Source: Gallibacterium melopsittaci (GTDB lineage: Bacteria > Pseudomonadota > Gammaproteobacteria > Enterobacterales > Pasteurellaceae). From it: 64,000 nt of DNA. Within the stretch, counting starts at the first letter, position 1. Every line of letters starts with the position of its first letter. The stretch covers positions 62,001 through 126,000 of the forward strand of contig NZ_JBHLWA010000004.1 in NCBI RefSeq assembly GCF_042433085.1, written 5' to 3'. A model generated the notes under the pieces. The model did no database searches, had not been told where the DNA came from, and saw nothing but the letters and a program-made list of their open reading frames with translations. The position numbers and the translations under genes were made by a program. Below are positions 36,003 to 45,352 of the stretch, piece by piece.

Positions 36003-36632
36003 TTAAATTTTTGCTACAGATTTAAGACAAATTAGGTGACGTTCCCCGACTAGTTCAGGTACAGTTAATTTAATAACATCAACAATTTGAAAATCTTGAT
36101 TTAACATTTTGACTTCATCTTCTTGATATTGTCCTTTTAAAGCATAAAAAATACCTTTTTTATGTGGTAAATGTTGACACCAATTTGTCATATCTTGTAG
36201 AGAAGCAAATGCTCGACTTAACACACCATCAAACTGTTGTTCTGGCTGATAATCCTCAACCCGACTTAGTATAGGCTCAACATTTGTTAGTCCTAATTCA
36301 CGTACCGCATTACGGATAAAGCTAATTCTTTTGCCTAAACTATCTAATAAATAAAATTTTTTATCAGGATTAATGATCGCTAATGGTAATCCAGGTAATC
36401 CTGGACCTGTTCCCACATCAATAAAGCGTTCTCCCTTTAAATAAGGGCTAACCACTAAACTATCTAAAATATGTTTTACCAACATCTCTTGTGGATCACG
36501 TACTGAAGTCAGGTTATATGCCTTATTCCATTTATGTAAAAGCTCAACTAGCTTCACTAGTTGAGCTTTTTGCTGATCAGACAGAGAAATATTGGCTTGC
36601 ACTAATAATTGCGTTAATTTGCCAAGTAACAT
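36003..36632 (-). CDS. rsmG: 16S rRNA (guanine527-N7)-methyltransferase RsmG
   Basis: This 209-residue SAM-dependent methyltransferase (formerly GidB) modifies G527 of 16S rRNA. The SAM motif FIDVGTGPGLPGLPLAI and the LSRAFASLQDM segment are present. The ATG at 36632 is preferred: it follows GGAG, overlaps nothing, and lies one base after the mnmG stop. A GTG at 36644 would overlap mnmG. The mnmG-rsmG pair next to oriC and atp is a classic gammaproteobacterial order. Confidence 0.95.
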   Translation of the reverse strand: MLLGKLTQLLVQANISLSDQQKAQLVKLVELLHKWNKAYNLTSVRDPQEMLVKHILDSLVVSPYLKGERFIDVGTGPGLPGLPLAIINPDKKFYLLDSLGKRISFIRNAVRELGLTNVEPILSRVEDYQPEQQFDGVLSRAFASLQDMTNWCQHLPHKKGIFYALKGQYQEDEVKMLNQDFQIVDVIKLTVPELVGERHLICLKSVAKI

Positions 36633-36633
36633 C

Positions 36634-38523
36634 TTATTCTCCACGCTTAAGCATACCTTGCTTTTTCAAATAAACTAATAAAATTGAAATTGCCGCTGGT
36701 GTAATACCCGAAATACGCGAAGCCTGTCCAATAGATACAGGTCGATGTTGTTCTAATTTCGTTCTAACTTCATTTGATAATCCAATAACTGCAGAATAAT
36801 CAAACTGTGCAGGAATTAAGGTATTCTCATGACGCTTATGACGTTCAATTTCCTCATTTTGATGTTCAATATAACCTTGATATTTAATGGAAATTTCAAC
36901 TTGTTCAACAGCTTCTTTATCTTCCATTGCAGGTTGGAATGGCGTTAATTGACACAATTTGTCATAACTCATTTCTGGGCGACGTAATAGATCTTCACCA
37001 CTAGCTTCACGCATTAAAGGTGAATTCAATGCCGCATTCACTTCTGCTAAATGTTCAGAACGAGGATGAATCCATATCTGTCTTAAACGTTGACGTTCTA
37101 ATTCAATATTTTCTAATTTTTGATTAAAACGAGCCCAACGTGCATCATCAACCAAGCCTAATTTGCGTCCAATTTCTGTTAGACGAATATCAGCATTATC
37201 TTCACGCAGTAACAAACGATATTCTGCACGAGAAGTAAACACCCGGTAAGGTTCTTTTGTACCTAATGTACAAAGATCATCAACTAACACACCAATATAA
37301 GCCTGATCACGACGTGGATACCATGCTTCTTTATCTTGTACATGTAATCCAGCATTTAATCCAGCTAAGATCCCTTGTGCAGCAGCTTCTTCGTAACCTG
37401 TTGTTCCATTGATCTGTCCTGCAAAGAATAAACCATCGATCGATTTCGTTTCTAATGAAGGTTTAAGATCTCTCGGATCGAAATAATCATACTCAATCGC
37501 ATAGCCTGGTTTGACGATCCTTGCCTTTTCTAATCCTTGCATTGAATTAACGATCCCCATTTGCACATCAAATGGCAAACTGGTTGAGATTCCATTTGGA
37601 TAGATCTCATTACTTGTTAATCCTTCTGGTTCTAAGAAGATCTGATGACCGTTACGATCACCAAATCGCATTACTTTATCTTCGATCGATGGACAATAAC
37701 GAGGTCCTACCCCTTCAATGATCCCTGTGTACATTGGGCTACGATCCAAATTAGATCGGATGAGCTCATGTGTCTGCAAATTAGTATGTGTAATATAGCA
37801 AGGCACTTGACGTGGATGTTCATCAACACTTCCCATATATGAAAATACAGGAAGAATTTCATCACCATGTTGTTGTTTTAACACAGAAAAATCAATAGTA
37901 CGTGCATCTAATCGAGGTGGTGTTCCTGTTTTTAAACGTGCAACACGTAAATTAAGATCACGCAAGCGTTCAGCTAAACGAACAGAAGCAGGATCACCTG
38001 CACGACCACCTTCATAATTATCTAAACCGATATGAATCTTACCTGCTAAAAAGGTTCCAGCTGTTAATACTACTGCTTTAGCTCTAAACGTTAACCCCAT
38101 TTTAGTCGTAACACCTGTTACATGACCATTTTCAATTAAAATATCAGTAACTTCTTGTTGGAAAAGATCTAAATTTGGTTGTTGCTCTAATGCAGTTCTC
38201 ACTGCTTGGCGATATAAGACACGATCTGCTTGAGCACGAGTAGCTCGCACTGCAGGCCCTTTACTACTATTTAAAGTTCTAAATTGGATCCCTGCTTTAT
38301 CTGTAGCATGTGCCATCAAACCACCTAAAGCATCGATCTCTTTAACTAAATGCCCTTTGCCAATTCCACCAATAGCAGGATTGCAAGACATTTGTCCTAG
38401 TGTATCTATATTATGTGTAATAAGTAATGTACGAAGACCCATTCTTGCTGGAGCTAATGCGGCTTCTGTACCCGCGTGTCCTCCTCCAACAACAATGACA
38501 TCATAGTTATTTGGATAAAACAT
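36634..38523 (-). CDS. mnmG: tRNA uridine-5-carboxymethylaminomethyl modification enzyme MnmG
   Basis: This 629-residue FAD-dependent enzyme (GidA) works with MnmE to modify U34 of several tRNAs. The N-terminal dinucleotide-binding motif VVGGGHAGTEAALAPARMG, the signature CNPAIGGIGKGHLVKEIDALGG (a conserved region near residue 47), and a C-terminal helical domain are visible. It starts right beside oriC, and its transcription away from the origin is known to aid initiation in E. coli. Confidence 0.97.
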   Translation of the reverse strand: MFYPNNYDVIVVGGGHAGTEAALAPARMGLRTLLITHNIDTLGQMSCNPAIGGIGKGHLVKEIDALGGLMAHATDKAGIQFRTLNSSKGPAVRATRAQADRVLYRQAVRTALEQQPNLDLFQQEVTDILIENGHVTGVTTKMGLTFRAKAVVLTAGTFLAGKIHIGLDNYEGGRAGDPASVRLAERLRDLNLRVARLKTGTPPRLDARTIDFSVLKQQHGDEILPVFSYMGSVDEHPRQVPCYITHTNLQTHELIRSNLDRSPMYTGIIEGVGPRYCPSIEDKVMRFGDRNGHQIFLEPEGLTSNEIYPNGISTSLPFDVQMGIVNSMQGLEKARIVKPGYAIEYDYFDPRDLKPSLETKSIDGLFFAGQINGTTGYEEAAAQGILAGLNAGLHVQDKEAWYPRRDQAYIGVLVDDLCTLGTKEPYRVFTSRAEYRLLLREDNADIRLTEIGRKLGLVDDARWARFNQKLENIELERQRLRQIWIHPRSEHLAEVNAALNSPLMREASGEDLLRRPEMSYDKLCQLTPFQPAMEDKEAVEQVEISIKYQGYIEHQNEEIERHKRHENTLIPAQFDYSAVIGLSNEVRTKLEQHRPVSIGQASRISGITPAAISILLVYLKKQGMLKRGE

Positions 38524-38908
38524 AAAAAACCTAAAAAATGAAAATTATAGAATGGTAAGAAAATTTTGCTATTTTAACTGAAAATTTAGGATCTGTTAAA
38601 AATTAATTTTTGTCATGATCTCAAGGAAGGATCACTATAAGTAATATAAGATCTTTATATAGAGATCTTTTTATTATTGTTATTATTAGATCGCAAGATC
38701 CTTGTGGAGAATAAGAAAAAAATAAGAGATCTTAAAGAGATAGGATCTTTTTTATTTTGTTAAGATCATCATAAACAATATGATCTTTCTTGTGGATAAA
38801 CTTCTGAGTTATCCACAGATTAAAAAAGATCCAGATTTATATTCAAGAAAAAAACAGTTTTTATAACGGAAAATAAGCAAGTTATCCACAGATGATCTTG
38901 TTGTAAGT
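38524..38908. other. Chromosomal replication origin oriC
   Basis: This 385-bp AT-rich gap between mnmG and mioC, the E. coli oriC position, contains 13 GATC Dam/SeqA sites: first bases 38590, 38617, 38630, 38650, 38664, 38689, 38697, 38728, 38744, 38764, 38782, 38828 and 38894. It also holds three perfect DnaA boxes. AT-rich 13-mer-like unwinding repeats starting with GATCTTTTT lie at 38664 and 38744 on the mnmG side, and boxes lie on the mioC side, matching E. coli polarity. No gene is present. Confidence 0.93.
38791..38890. promoter_or_regulatory. DnaA box cluster of oriC
   Basis: Perfect 9-mers TTATCCACA occur at 38809-38817 and 38882-38890 on the plus strand. The inverse TGTGGATAA is at 38791-38799. 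A one-mismatch copy (TGTGGAGAA) is at 38704-38712, nearer the AT-rich 13-mers. Together they form the initiator-binding half of the origin. Confidence 0.9.
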
Positions 38909-39358
38909 TTAATCAATTTTTAATTGATCTAACATAGTAGGTAACCAATTTTCTGCATCAGCATCGGGATCTTCAGTAGATAAAACATCAATTCTAAGAG
39001 AGTCACAAATACATTTAGCATTTAAATTTTGTAGATTTTGTTCAACACGATCTACCGCAAAGCAAAAAGTATCATAATCACTATTACCCAAACCAACGAC
39101 AGCAAAACGTAAGTCAGACAGATCTGGTTGTGTTTCAGCAAGTTGTTCAAATAGAGGCTGTAAATTGTAAGGTAATTCACCTGCCTCATGAGTAGATGTA
39201 ACAACTAACCAAATTTTATCCTCGATCACCTGATTTAATTCAGGTCCATGAAATATTTTTGTTGTAAAACCTTTTTGTTGTAAGCAATCATCAAGATGTT
39301 CAGCAACATATTCAGCACCACCAAGCGTACTGCCAGTAATAATACAAATTGAGGTCAT
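38909..39358 (-). CDS. mioC: MioC flavodoxin-like protein
   Basis: This 149-residue short-chain flavodoxin begins MTSICIITGSTLGGAEYVAEHL; the TGSTLGGA phosphate-binding loop contacts FMN. VVGLGNSDYDTFC is the second flavin loop. E. coli MioC is needed for biotin synthase activity in vitro. Its location directly beside oriC and transcription toward it are conserved. Confidence 0.93.
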   Translation of the reverse strand: MTSICIITGSTLGGAEYVAEHLDDCLQQKGFTTKIFHGPELNQVIEDKIWLVVTSTHEAGELPYNLQPLFEQLAETQPDLSDLRFAVVGLGNSDYDTFCFAVDRVEQNLQNLNAKCICDSLRIDVLSTEDPDADAENWLPTMLDQLKID

Positions 39359-39434
39359 GATAACTCCTTTATTTTTTAATAAGATACGTAAATCTTATGG
39401 TATAGGAAAAGAAAGTAAAAAAGAATTTTAGCAA

Positions 39435-39472
39435 ATAAAAAAACGGCATCTTTAAATTAAAAATGCCGTTTT
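39435..39472 (-). terminator. Rho-independent terminator after nlpD
   Basis: On the minus strand, the 10-bp stem AAAACGGCAT / ATGCCGTTTT (13-base loop) is followed by a run of seven T. It begins 18 bp after the nlpD stop. Confidence 0.85.
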
Positions 39473-39490
39473 CTCCATTAAGAATAAAAT

Positions 39491-40705
39491 TTAGTTTCTT
39501 GGGAGGTAAGTTGTTGGGTTGACAGATTTACCTTTATAACGAATTTCAAAGTGTAATTTCACACTATTGGTACCTGAACTACCCATTTTAGCAATTTGTT
39601 GTCCAGCTGTTACTTGTTGCTGGTCTTTTACAAGGATTGTTTCATTGTGAGCATAAGCACTGAGGTAATCATCATTATGTTTAATAATAATTAAGTTACC
39701 ATAGCCTCTTAACGCATTACCAGCATATACAACTCTTCCTGGAGCTGCTGCATAAACAGCTTGACCACGAGATCCACCAATATCGATCCCTTTATTACCA
39801 CCATCACTATTTGAGAATCCTTGGATCACATTTCCTTTAGTTGGCCAGATCCATGTGATATTACTGTTATTTGTCGCTGGTTCTGACATAACCGTTGTGG
39901 TATTTGACGGTGTTACAGTGGTGGTTGGTTGTGCTGTAACTGGAACAGTGTTTACAGAATTATTAGTTGTTGGAGGTACAGTACCTGCGGTAGATTTAAT
40001 TGGCCCTACGATAGTGCCATCTGAACCATACGCTGTACCATTAGGACCTGGAGTGTAAGTTACTGCTGGTTGTTGTGGCTGTGCTGCAGGAGTTGAAGTT
40101 GCTGCAGTAGCTGGTGCTTGAGCCGTTGAGGCTGCATTACTATTGTTAACTTTTAATGTTTGGCCAACACTGAGTTTATATGGTTCTGGAATATTATTTA
40201 ATGCAGCGAGTTCACGTACATCCATTCCTGAAATATAAGCGATCAAGAACATAGTATCGCCTTTACGAACGGTATAAGTTGAACCTTTGTAAAAACCTTT
40301 ATCAATTTTGCTGTAATCAGGTGCATTAGTTTGCGGATTTCTTGGAATAGTAAAATCTTGTGATACAGCTTGTTGTTTTGCAGCAGGTGTTTGAACAGGA
40401 GTTGCTGCTGGTTTTGGTGTAGTTGTTGTTACTGGTGCAGGTTGCTGATATGTTGGTTGTGGCTGTGATTTTACTGGCTGTGGTGTTGTTTCAGCAGCTG
40501 GAGTCGGTGTTGTTGCCATCATATCAGTTGGCATCTGTTGTTGTTGAACTTGTGGCTCCCAAGTAGAGTTACTATCATTACCAACAGATTGCATAATGCC
40601 TGGCGTTAATGTTCCATCTGCATCTTCAACTGGTGCAGAATTATTATTACTACAACCCGCAAGGATCGCAGCAAGCACAGGGACAAGTAAAAAAGATTGT
40701 TTCAT
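39491..40705 (-). CDS. nlpD: Murein hydrolase activator NlpD (LysM-M23 lipoprotein)
   Basis: This 404-residue outer-membrane lipoprotein has the lipobox LAGC with Cys18. A long Pro/Gln/Thr-rich low-complexity stretch is followed by a LysM domain (YTVRKGDTMFLIAYISGMD) around residues 145-190, another Thr/Pro linker, and a C-terminal LytM/M23 domain. The M23 metal-binding residues are degenerate (GNKGIDIGG in place of HxGxD), as in E. coli NlpD, which activates amidase AmiC at the division site. Haemophilus calls the orthologue LppB. The pcm-surE genes upstream match the classic surE-pcm-nlpD order. Confidence 0.94.
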   Translation of the reverse strand: MKQSFLLVPVLAAILAGCSNNNSAPVEDADGTLTPGIMQSVGNDSNSTWEPQVQQQQMPTDMMATTPTPAAETTPQPVKSQPQPTYQQPAPVTTTTPKPAATPVQTPAAKQQAVSQDFTIPRNPQTNAPDYSKIDKGFYKGSTYTVRKGDTMFLIAYISGMDVRELAALNNIPEPYKLSVGQTLKVNNSNAASTAQAPATAATSTPAAQPQQPAVTYTPGPNGTAYGSDGTIVGPIKSTAGTVPPTTNNSVNTVPVTAQPTTTVTPSNTTTVMSEPATNNSNITWIWPTKGNVIQGFSNSDGGNKGIDIGGSRGQAVYAAAPGRVVYAGNALRGYGNLIIIKHNDDYLSAYAHNETILVKDQQQVTAGQQIAKMGSSGTNSVKLHFEIRYKGKSVNPTTYLPRN

Positions 40706-40724
40706 AAATATTCCTATTAAATGG

Positions 40725-41300
40725 TTATTTCAAGAGGAAGTAGGCACAGACTGTTAATACTACAACGGCCCAACCAATGATTTCAATATAATTGCGTAAT
40801 TGTGCAGCAAAACGTTCCCCACCCCAAGCAGATAATTTAGCAACTAAAACAAAGCGAGCAGTACGAGAAACAAAAGCTGTAATAACAAAAGGAAGGAATG
40901 CCATATTCATTACGCCAGCACAAATCGTGAATACCTTATAAGGAATAGGCGAAAAACCAGCAACGAATACAACTAAAATACCCCAACGTTCAAACCAAGA
41001 TACGGCGGTATCCCAATGTGATTGATAGCCAAGAGTAACAATATAATCTTTAATTAAATCGAAAGCATAATGTCCAATAGCATAACCAATCATTCCGCCA
41101 ATAGTAGAAGCTAAACCGCAATAAAATGCATAATGTAATGCTTTGTTAGGTTTTGACATTGACATTGGAACTAACATTACATCGGGAGGAATTGGGAAAA
41201 AGATCGCTTCAATAAAGCTAACAAATAACAACCAATAAAATGCAAATTGGTGTTTTGACCATTTCATTGTTTTGTCATATAAACGACCAAACAAATTCAT
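40725..41300 (-). CDS. YqaA-like VTT/DedA-type membrane protein
   Basis: This 191-residue polytopic membrane protein of the VTT (DedA/SNARE-associated) superfamily is closest in character to the YqaA branch. The motif FIEAIFFPIPPDVMLVPM (about residues 29-46) and the re-entrant loop FVAGFSPIPYKVFTICAG (about 112-129) are characteristic. DedA relatives are lipid transporters or scramblases; this branch is uncharacterised. It lies between pcm and nlpD, with its start overlapping the pcm stop by four bases, so it belongs to this operon. Insertion of such a gene between pcm and nlpD is a Pasteurellaceae-like variation. Confidence 0.8.
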   Translation of the reverse strand: MNLFGRLYDKTMKWSKHQFAFYWLLFVSFIEAIFFPIPPDVMLVPMSMSKPNKALHYAFYCGLASTIGGMIGYAIGHYAFDLIKDYIVTLGYQSHWDTAVSWFERWGILVVFVAGFSPIPYKVFTICAGVMNMAFLPFVITAFVSRTARFVLVAKLSAWGGERFAAQLRNYIEIIGWAVVVLTVCAYFLLK

Positions 41301-41923
41301 AGAGTATCTCCTTTAATTAAGGGCACGAATTTAACCTCCTCTATATTTTCGACTTTATATTTGTCTTTAATACGAGTAATACGTTGTAATATTTGGTAAT
41401 TTTCATCACCAACAGGTAAAACCAAGCGACCTCCATCAGCTAATTGTTCTAATAAAGCAGTTGGAATTTGTGAAGGAGCAGCAGTAACAATAATTGCATC
41501 AAAAGGAGAATGTCCTTTTAAACCTTCCCAACCATCACCGTGTTTTAGGCGAATATTATGTAATTCTAGTTTTTTAAAACGGTGCATGGCTCGCCATTGT
41601 AATTTTTTGATTCTTTCAATACTAAAAACTTGTTGCACTAATTTTGCTAAAATAGCAGTTTGATAACCACTACCAGTACCAATTTCAAGTACTTTGTCCG
41701 TTGATTTTAATTCTAGTAAAGAGGTCATTTTAGCAACAACATAGGGTTGAGAAATCGTTTGTCCCTCACCAATTGGTAAAGGCATATCTTCATAACTATG
41801 TTTACTAAAAACCTCTTCAACAAAAAAAGGACGAGGAATTTCATAAATCGCTTTTAATACCGATTCATCAGTAATTCCTCTCTGGTAAAGATCTTTTACC
41901 AAACGTTGTTGTTCAACGGACAT
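41297..41923 (-). CDS. pcm: Protein-L-isoaspartate O-methyltransferase
   Basis: This 208-residue SAM-dependent methyltransferase repairs isoaspartyl residues. The SAM motif VLEIGTGSGYQTAILAKLV and the family motif EGQTISQPYVVAKMTSLL are present. It follows surE by six bases, as in many gammaproteobacteria. Confidence 0.95.
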   Translation of the reverse strand: MSVEQQRLVKDLYQRGITDESVLKAIYEIPRPFFVEEVFSKHSYEDMPLPIGEGQTISQPYVVAKMTSLLELKSTDKVLEIGTGSGYQTAILAKLVQQVFSIERIKKLQWRAMHRFKKLELHNIRLKHGDGWEGLKGHSPFDAIIVTAAPSQIPTALLEQLADGGRLVLPVGDENYQILQRITRIKDKYKVENIEEVKFVPLIKGDTL

Positions 41924-41929
41924 TGATTC

Positions 41930-42670
41930 TTATCCTAAGTTTAACCAATCTTCTACTGCTTTTAAGGAGTGGTGTGCAGTCATATCAGCTTGGATAGGCG
42001 TAATTGAAACATATCCATTCGCAACCGCATGGAAATCTGTTCCGTCACCAGCATGTTCTGGAAGGCTTGATAAACCTAGCCAATAAATGGACTCGCCTCG
42101 AGGATCGGTTTGTTTAATGATTTCGCCTTCGCTTGATCTGTATCCTAATGTGGTTACTTTAATGCCTTTCAGTTGATCGTAAGGAATATCTGGCACATTG
42201 ATATTTAAGATCTCTCTTTTGGACAGAATGTTTGAATGAAGTTTTGGAATTAACTCACACACAATTTGTGCGGCTGTTTCATAATGTTGTCTGCCATCTA
42301 AAGATACTGCAATAGCAGGTAATCCAAGATGTCTTCCTTCAAAAGCAGCAGCGACAGTACCAGAATATAAAATGTCATCACCTAAATTCACACCAGCATT
42401 GATACCTGAAACAACAAGATCAATCTTGCCTGAAAGTAAATGATTCATTGCTAAATAAACACAATCAGCTGGTGTACCATTAACACAATAATCTCCATTA
42501 TCTAATAATCTTGGACGTAATGGTTCAATTAATGTGAGAGAAGAAGAGGCTGCACTGCGGTTACGATCAGGAGCCACAACAATGACATTAGCGATTTTTC
42601 GTAGATATGTTGCTAAAGTTTGAATGCCTTCAGCATGAATTCCATCGTCATTACTTAATAAAATATTCAT
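41930..42670 (-). CDS. surE: 5'/3'-nucleotidase SurE
   Basis: This 246-residue metal-dependent survival protein phosphatase has the N-terminal metal site MNILLSNDDGIHAEGI (Asp-Asp), the SGINAGVNLGDD motif, and YSGTVAAAFEG. It removes phosphate from nucleotides and short polyphosphates. It lies between ispF and pcm; order ispD-ispF-surE-pcm matches enterobacteria except that truD is absent. Confidence 0.95.
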   Translation of the reverse strand: MNILLSNDDGIHAEGIQTLATYLRKIANVIVVAPDRNRSAASSSLTLIEPLRPRLLDNGDYCVNGTPADCVYLAMNHLLSGKIDLVVSGINAGVNLGDDILYSGTVAAAFEGRHLGLPAIAVSLDGRQHYETAAQIVCELIPKLHSNILSKREILNINVPDIPYDQLKGIKVTTLGYRSSEGEIIKQTDPRGESIYWLGLSSLPEHAGDGTDFHAVANGYVSITPIQADMTAHHSLKAVEDWLNLG

Positions 42671-42706
42671 TATTTCAGCTCCTATTATTTCTGTAGATAG
42701 AAAAAT

Positions 42707-43189
42707 TTATTGCTTAATGATTAAGGCAACCGCTTCACAAGCAATCCCTTCACCTCGACCAGTAAAACCAAGTTTTTCAGTTGTGGTTGCTTTAACATTG
42801 ACCTGTTCAATATCACATTGTAGATCTTCTGCAATATTAGCTCGCATTTGGTCAATATAAGGACGCATTTTTGGTGCTTGTGCAATAATGGTTACATCAA
42901 CATTACCTATTTTATAGCCTTTTTGTTGAATCTGACGAAAGGCTTCTATTAATAAATGGCGGCTATTTGCACCTTTATAAGCCATATCAGTATCAGGAAA
43001 TAGTTTACCAATATCGCCTAACGCGGCTGCACCTAATAGTGCATCTGTTAAAGCATGCAATGCGACATCACCATCAGAATGAGCAAGTAAACTTTTTGGA
43101 TAAGGAATTTTTACCCCACCAATAATCACAAAACCTGAACCTTCTTCAGTAAAAGCGTGAACGTCAAAACCATGTCCAATTCTTATCAT
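42707..43189 (-). CDS. ispF: 2-C-methyl-D-erythritol 2,4-cyclodiphosphate synthase
   Basis: This 160-residue trimeric enzyme of the MEP isoprenoid pathway converts CDP-ME 2-phosphate to the cyclic diphosphate. The metal-binding motif GHGFDVHAF is at residues 5-13. Other motifs are LAHSDGDVALHALTDALLGA and KATTTEKLGFTGRGEG. The ATG at 43189 overlaps the ispD TGA as ATGA and gives the usual MIRIGHG N-terminus. A GTG nine bases upstream is less likely. Confidence 0.96.
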   Translation of the reverse strand: MIRIGHGFDVHAFTEEGSGFVIIGGVKIPYPKSLLAHSDGDVALHALTDALLGAAALGDIGKLFPDTDMAYKGANSRHLLIEAFRQIQQKGYKIGNVDVTIIAQAPKMRPYIDQMRANIAEDLQCDIEQVNVKATTTEKLGFTGRGEGIACEAVALIIKQ

Positions 43190-43908
43190 TTTTGCCACTC
43201 TTTTTGTTGTTGAAGTAAATAAAATTCGGCTAAAGCTAAATCTTCTGGGCGAGTAATTTTGATATTATCGCTACGACCTGCAACTAATAGAGGATGTTTC
43301 CCTATTAATTCAAAAGCAGAAGCCTCATCTGTTACGGTAAATCCTTGATTTTTAGCCTGTATTAAAGCCTGTTTTAACGCAACTGCTGGAAAAAATTGTG
43401 GCGTTAACGCATGCCATAACAATGAACGATCTTCAGTTTTTTCTATTTCACTGGTAGTTACATAAGATTTTTTTATCGTATCCACCACTGGTTTTGCCAA
43501 AATAGCTCCTTGAGGATCGGTAATTGCTAATAGTTTGTCTAAATCTTGAGAGGTAATACAAGGTCTGGCAGCATCATGTACCATTACCCATACATCATTA
43601 TCATCTATTTCATTTAACGCATTTAATACGGATTGATCTCGGGTTTCACCGCCAATAACCCATTGAATTTTTTTATGATTTTTCAATGGAAAATGAAGTA
43701 AATAGGGATCATCTTTTGCGATGGCGACAATAATTTTTTCAAAAATAGGGTAACTTAATAATTTTTCTAAAGTATGTTGTAGGATTGTTTTTCCCAATAA
43801 AGATAAATATTGCTTTGGGCGATCAGCTTGCATTCTTGAACCAATCCCAGCAGCAGGCACTATCGCAATAATATGGCGTGTTATGTTTGAAGTTAAAGTC
43901 GTATTCAT
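43186..43908 (-). CDS. ispD: 2-C-methyl-D-erythritol 4-phosphate cytidylyltransferase
   Basis: This 240-residue nucleotidyltransferase of the MEP pathway has the CTP-binding signature IVPAAGIGSRMQADRPKQYL near residues 16-35 and VMVHDAARPCI. It overlaps ftsB by one base upstream and ispF by four bases downstream. The gene chain ftsB-ispD-ispF-surE-pcm is one operon. Confidence 0.96.
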   Translation of the reverse strand: MNTTLTSNITRHIIAIVPAAGIGSRMQADRPKQYLSLLGKTILQHTLEKLLSYPIFEKIIVAIAKDDPYLLHFPLKNHKKIQWVIGGETRDQSVLNALNEIDDNDVWVMVHDAARPCITSQDLDKLLAITDPQGAILAKPVVDTIKKSYVTTSEIEKTEDRSLLWHALTPQFFPAVALKQALIQAKNQGFTVTDEASAFELIGKHPLLVAGRSDNIKITRPEDLALAEFYLLQQQKEWQK

Positions 43909-44186
43909 TATTTTTCTGATTTTAAAATTCGGTAAAAGGTTTCGTTAGGTTTAACCATTTCATAATTACGTCTTGCTCGTTCTTCAACAGCCGAAAAACC
44001 TTCTTTTAAATCTTGTGTTTCTGCTTTTGCTTCTTGGTTTAATTGGCTTTGTTTTTCATTTTTTGCTTTTTGTTCAGCAATTTCTATTTGAGTTTGTTGA
44101 TAGGTTTGGTAACCAGAATCACCAAACCAGAAGTTGTATAGAGCAATTAATAATAAACAAAATAAACTAATAACTAATAAACGCAT
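43908..44186 (-). CDS. ftsB: Cell division protein FtsB
   Basis: This 92-residue bitopic inner-membrane protein has a short N-terminal cytoplasmic tip, a transmembrane helix (LLVISLFCLLLIALYNFWFG), and a periplasmic coiled coil (IEIAEQKAKNEKQSQLNQEA). The C-terminal ERARRNYEMVKPNETFYRIL motif is conserved. It forms FtsQLB at the divisome. It is the first gene of the ispDF operon and divergent from fmt. Confidence 0.93.
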   Translation of the reverse strand: MRLLVISLFCLLLIALYNFWFGDSGYQTYQQTQIEIAEQKAKNEKQSQLNQEAKAETQDLKEGFSAVEERARRNYEMVKPNETFYRILKSEK

Positions 44187-44389
44187 GAAAAAGAATAATC
44201 TGAATAAATTTTAGTGGCACATAGTTTACCTTGAAATAGCGGAAAAGATAACAATCAAATTTAGCTATATAGTGATTATGTAGAATCAGAAAAGGAGTAC
44301 AACTATTGTTTTCTTTCCTTTAAAACAGCCCTAAGGTAAGATAATTAGCTTGTTTAGAATTGAATTTTTGATTTTTTTGTTGCGAATTT
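44187..44389. other. Divergent ftsB-fmt intergenic region
   Basis: This is a 203-bp AT-rich gap with the two operons transcribed outward. I see no gene here and no unambiguous promoter hexamer pair. No def gene precedes fmt, unlike the E. coli def-fmt order. Confidence 0.5.
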
Positions 44390-45349
44390 ATGAAACCGTT
44401 AAAGATTATTTTTGCTGGTACGCCAGATTTTGCCGCACAACATTTGCAAGCATTGTTATCTTCAGAACATCAAGTCGTTGCTGTTTATACTCAACCAGAT
44501 AAACCAGCTGGTAGAGGGAAAAAATTACAACCAAGCCCAGTCAAACAATTAGCATTAACGCATAATTTACCCGTTTACCAGCCGAAATCTTTGCGGAAAG
44601 CAGAAGCTCAACAAGAATTACAACAAATTGAAGCCGATGTGATGGTAGTGGTAGCGTATGGGTTAATTTTACCGAAAGCCGTATTAGAAACACCTCGTTT
44701 AGGTTGTTTAAATGTTCATGGTTCTTTATTACCTCGTTGGCGTGGAGCAGCACCAATTCAACGTGCTATTTGGGCTGGAGATCAAGAAAGTGGTGTAACC
44801 ATTATGCAAATGAATGAAGGTTTAGATACTGGAGATATGTTGTATAAAGTAGTTTGTTCGATAGATCCAATGGAAACTTCCGCATCATTGTATGAAAAAT
44901 TAGCACAATTAGGCCCAACAGCCTTAATTGAAGTATTAGATAATTTGGAATCAGGTAAATATCCGCCAGAAGTACAACAAGATCAATTCAGTAATTATGC
45001 TGAGAAATTGAGCAAAGAAGAAGCGAAATTAGATTGGTCATTATCTGCAGAACAGCTAGAACGTTGTATTCGAGCGTTTAATCCATGGCCAATTAGTTGG
45101 TTTGAGGTAATAGATCATCAACAACAGAAACAAACACTGAAAGTTTATCAGGCTACTGTTTTACCTCATATAGATGCTGTACCTGGAACAATTTTGCAGG
45201 CAAATAAGCAAGGTATTCAAATTGCTACCAAACAAGGCGTGTTAAATTTAACTTTATTACAACCAGCAGGTAAGAAACCAATGTCGGCACAAGATTTATT
45301 AAATGGACGAAGTGATTGGTTTGTTGTTGGAAAAACAGTGAGCGAATAA
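44390..45349 (+). CDS. fmt: Methionyl-tRNA formyltransferase
   Basis: This 319-residue enzyme transfers formyl from 10-formyl-THF to initiator Met-tRNA. The active-site signature LNVHGSLLPRWRGAAPIQRA (about residues 108-127) carries Asn and His. DTGDML is the next catalytic motif. The C-terminal tRNA-binding domain starts around residue 210. It is followed by rsmB after only three bases. Confidence 0.96.
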   Translation: MKPLKIIFAGTPDFAAQHLQALLSSEHQVVAVYTQPDKPAGRGKKLQPSPVKQLALTHNLPVYQPKSLRKAEAQQELQQIEADVMVVVAYGLILPKAVLETPRLGCLNVHGSLLPRWRGAAPIQRAIWAGDQESGVTIMQMNEGLDTGDMLYKVVCSIDPMETSASLYEKLAQLGPTALIEVLDNLESGKYPPEVQQDQFSNYAEKLSKEEAKLDWSLSAEQLERCIRAFNPWPISWFEVIDHQQQKQTLKVYQATVLPHIDAVPGTILQANKQGIQIATKQGVLNLTLLQPAGKKPMSAQDLLNGRSDWFVVGKTVSE

Positions 45350-45352
45350 CAG

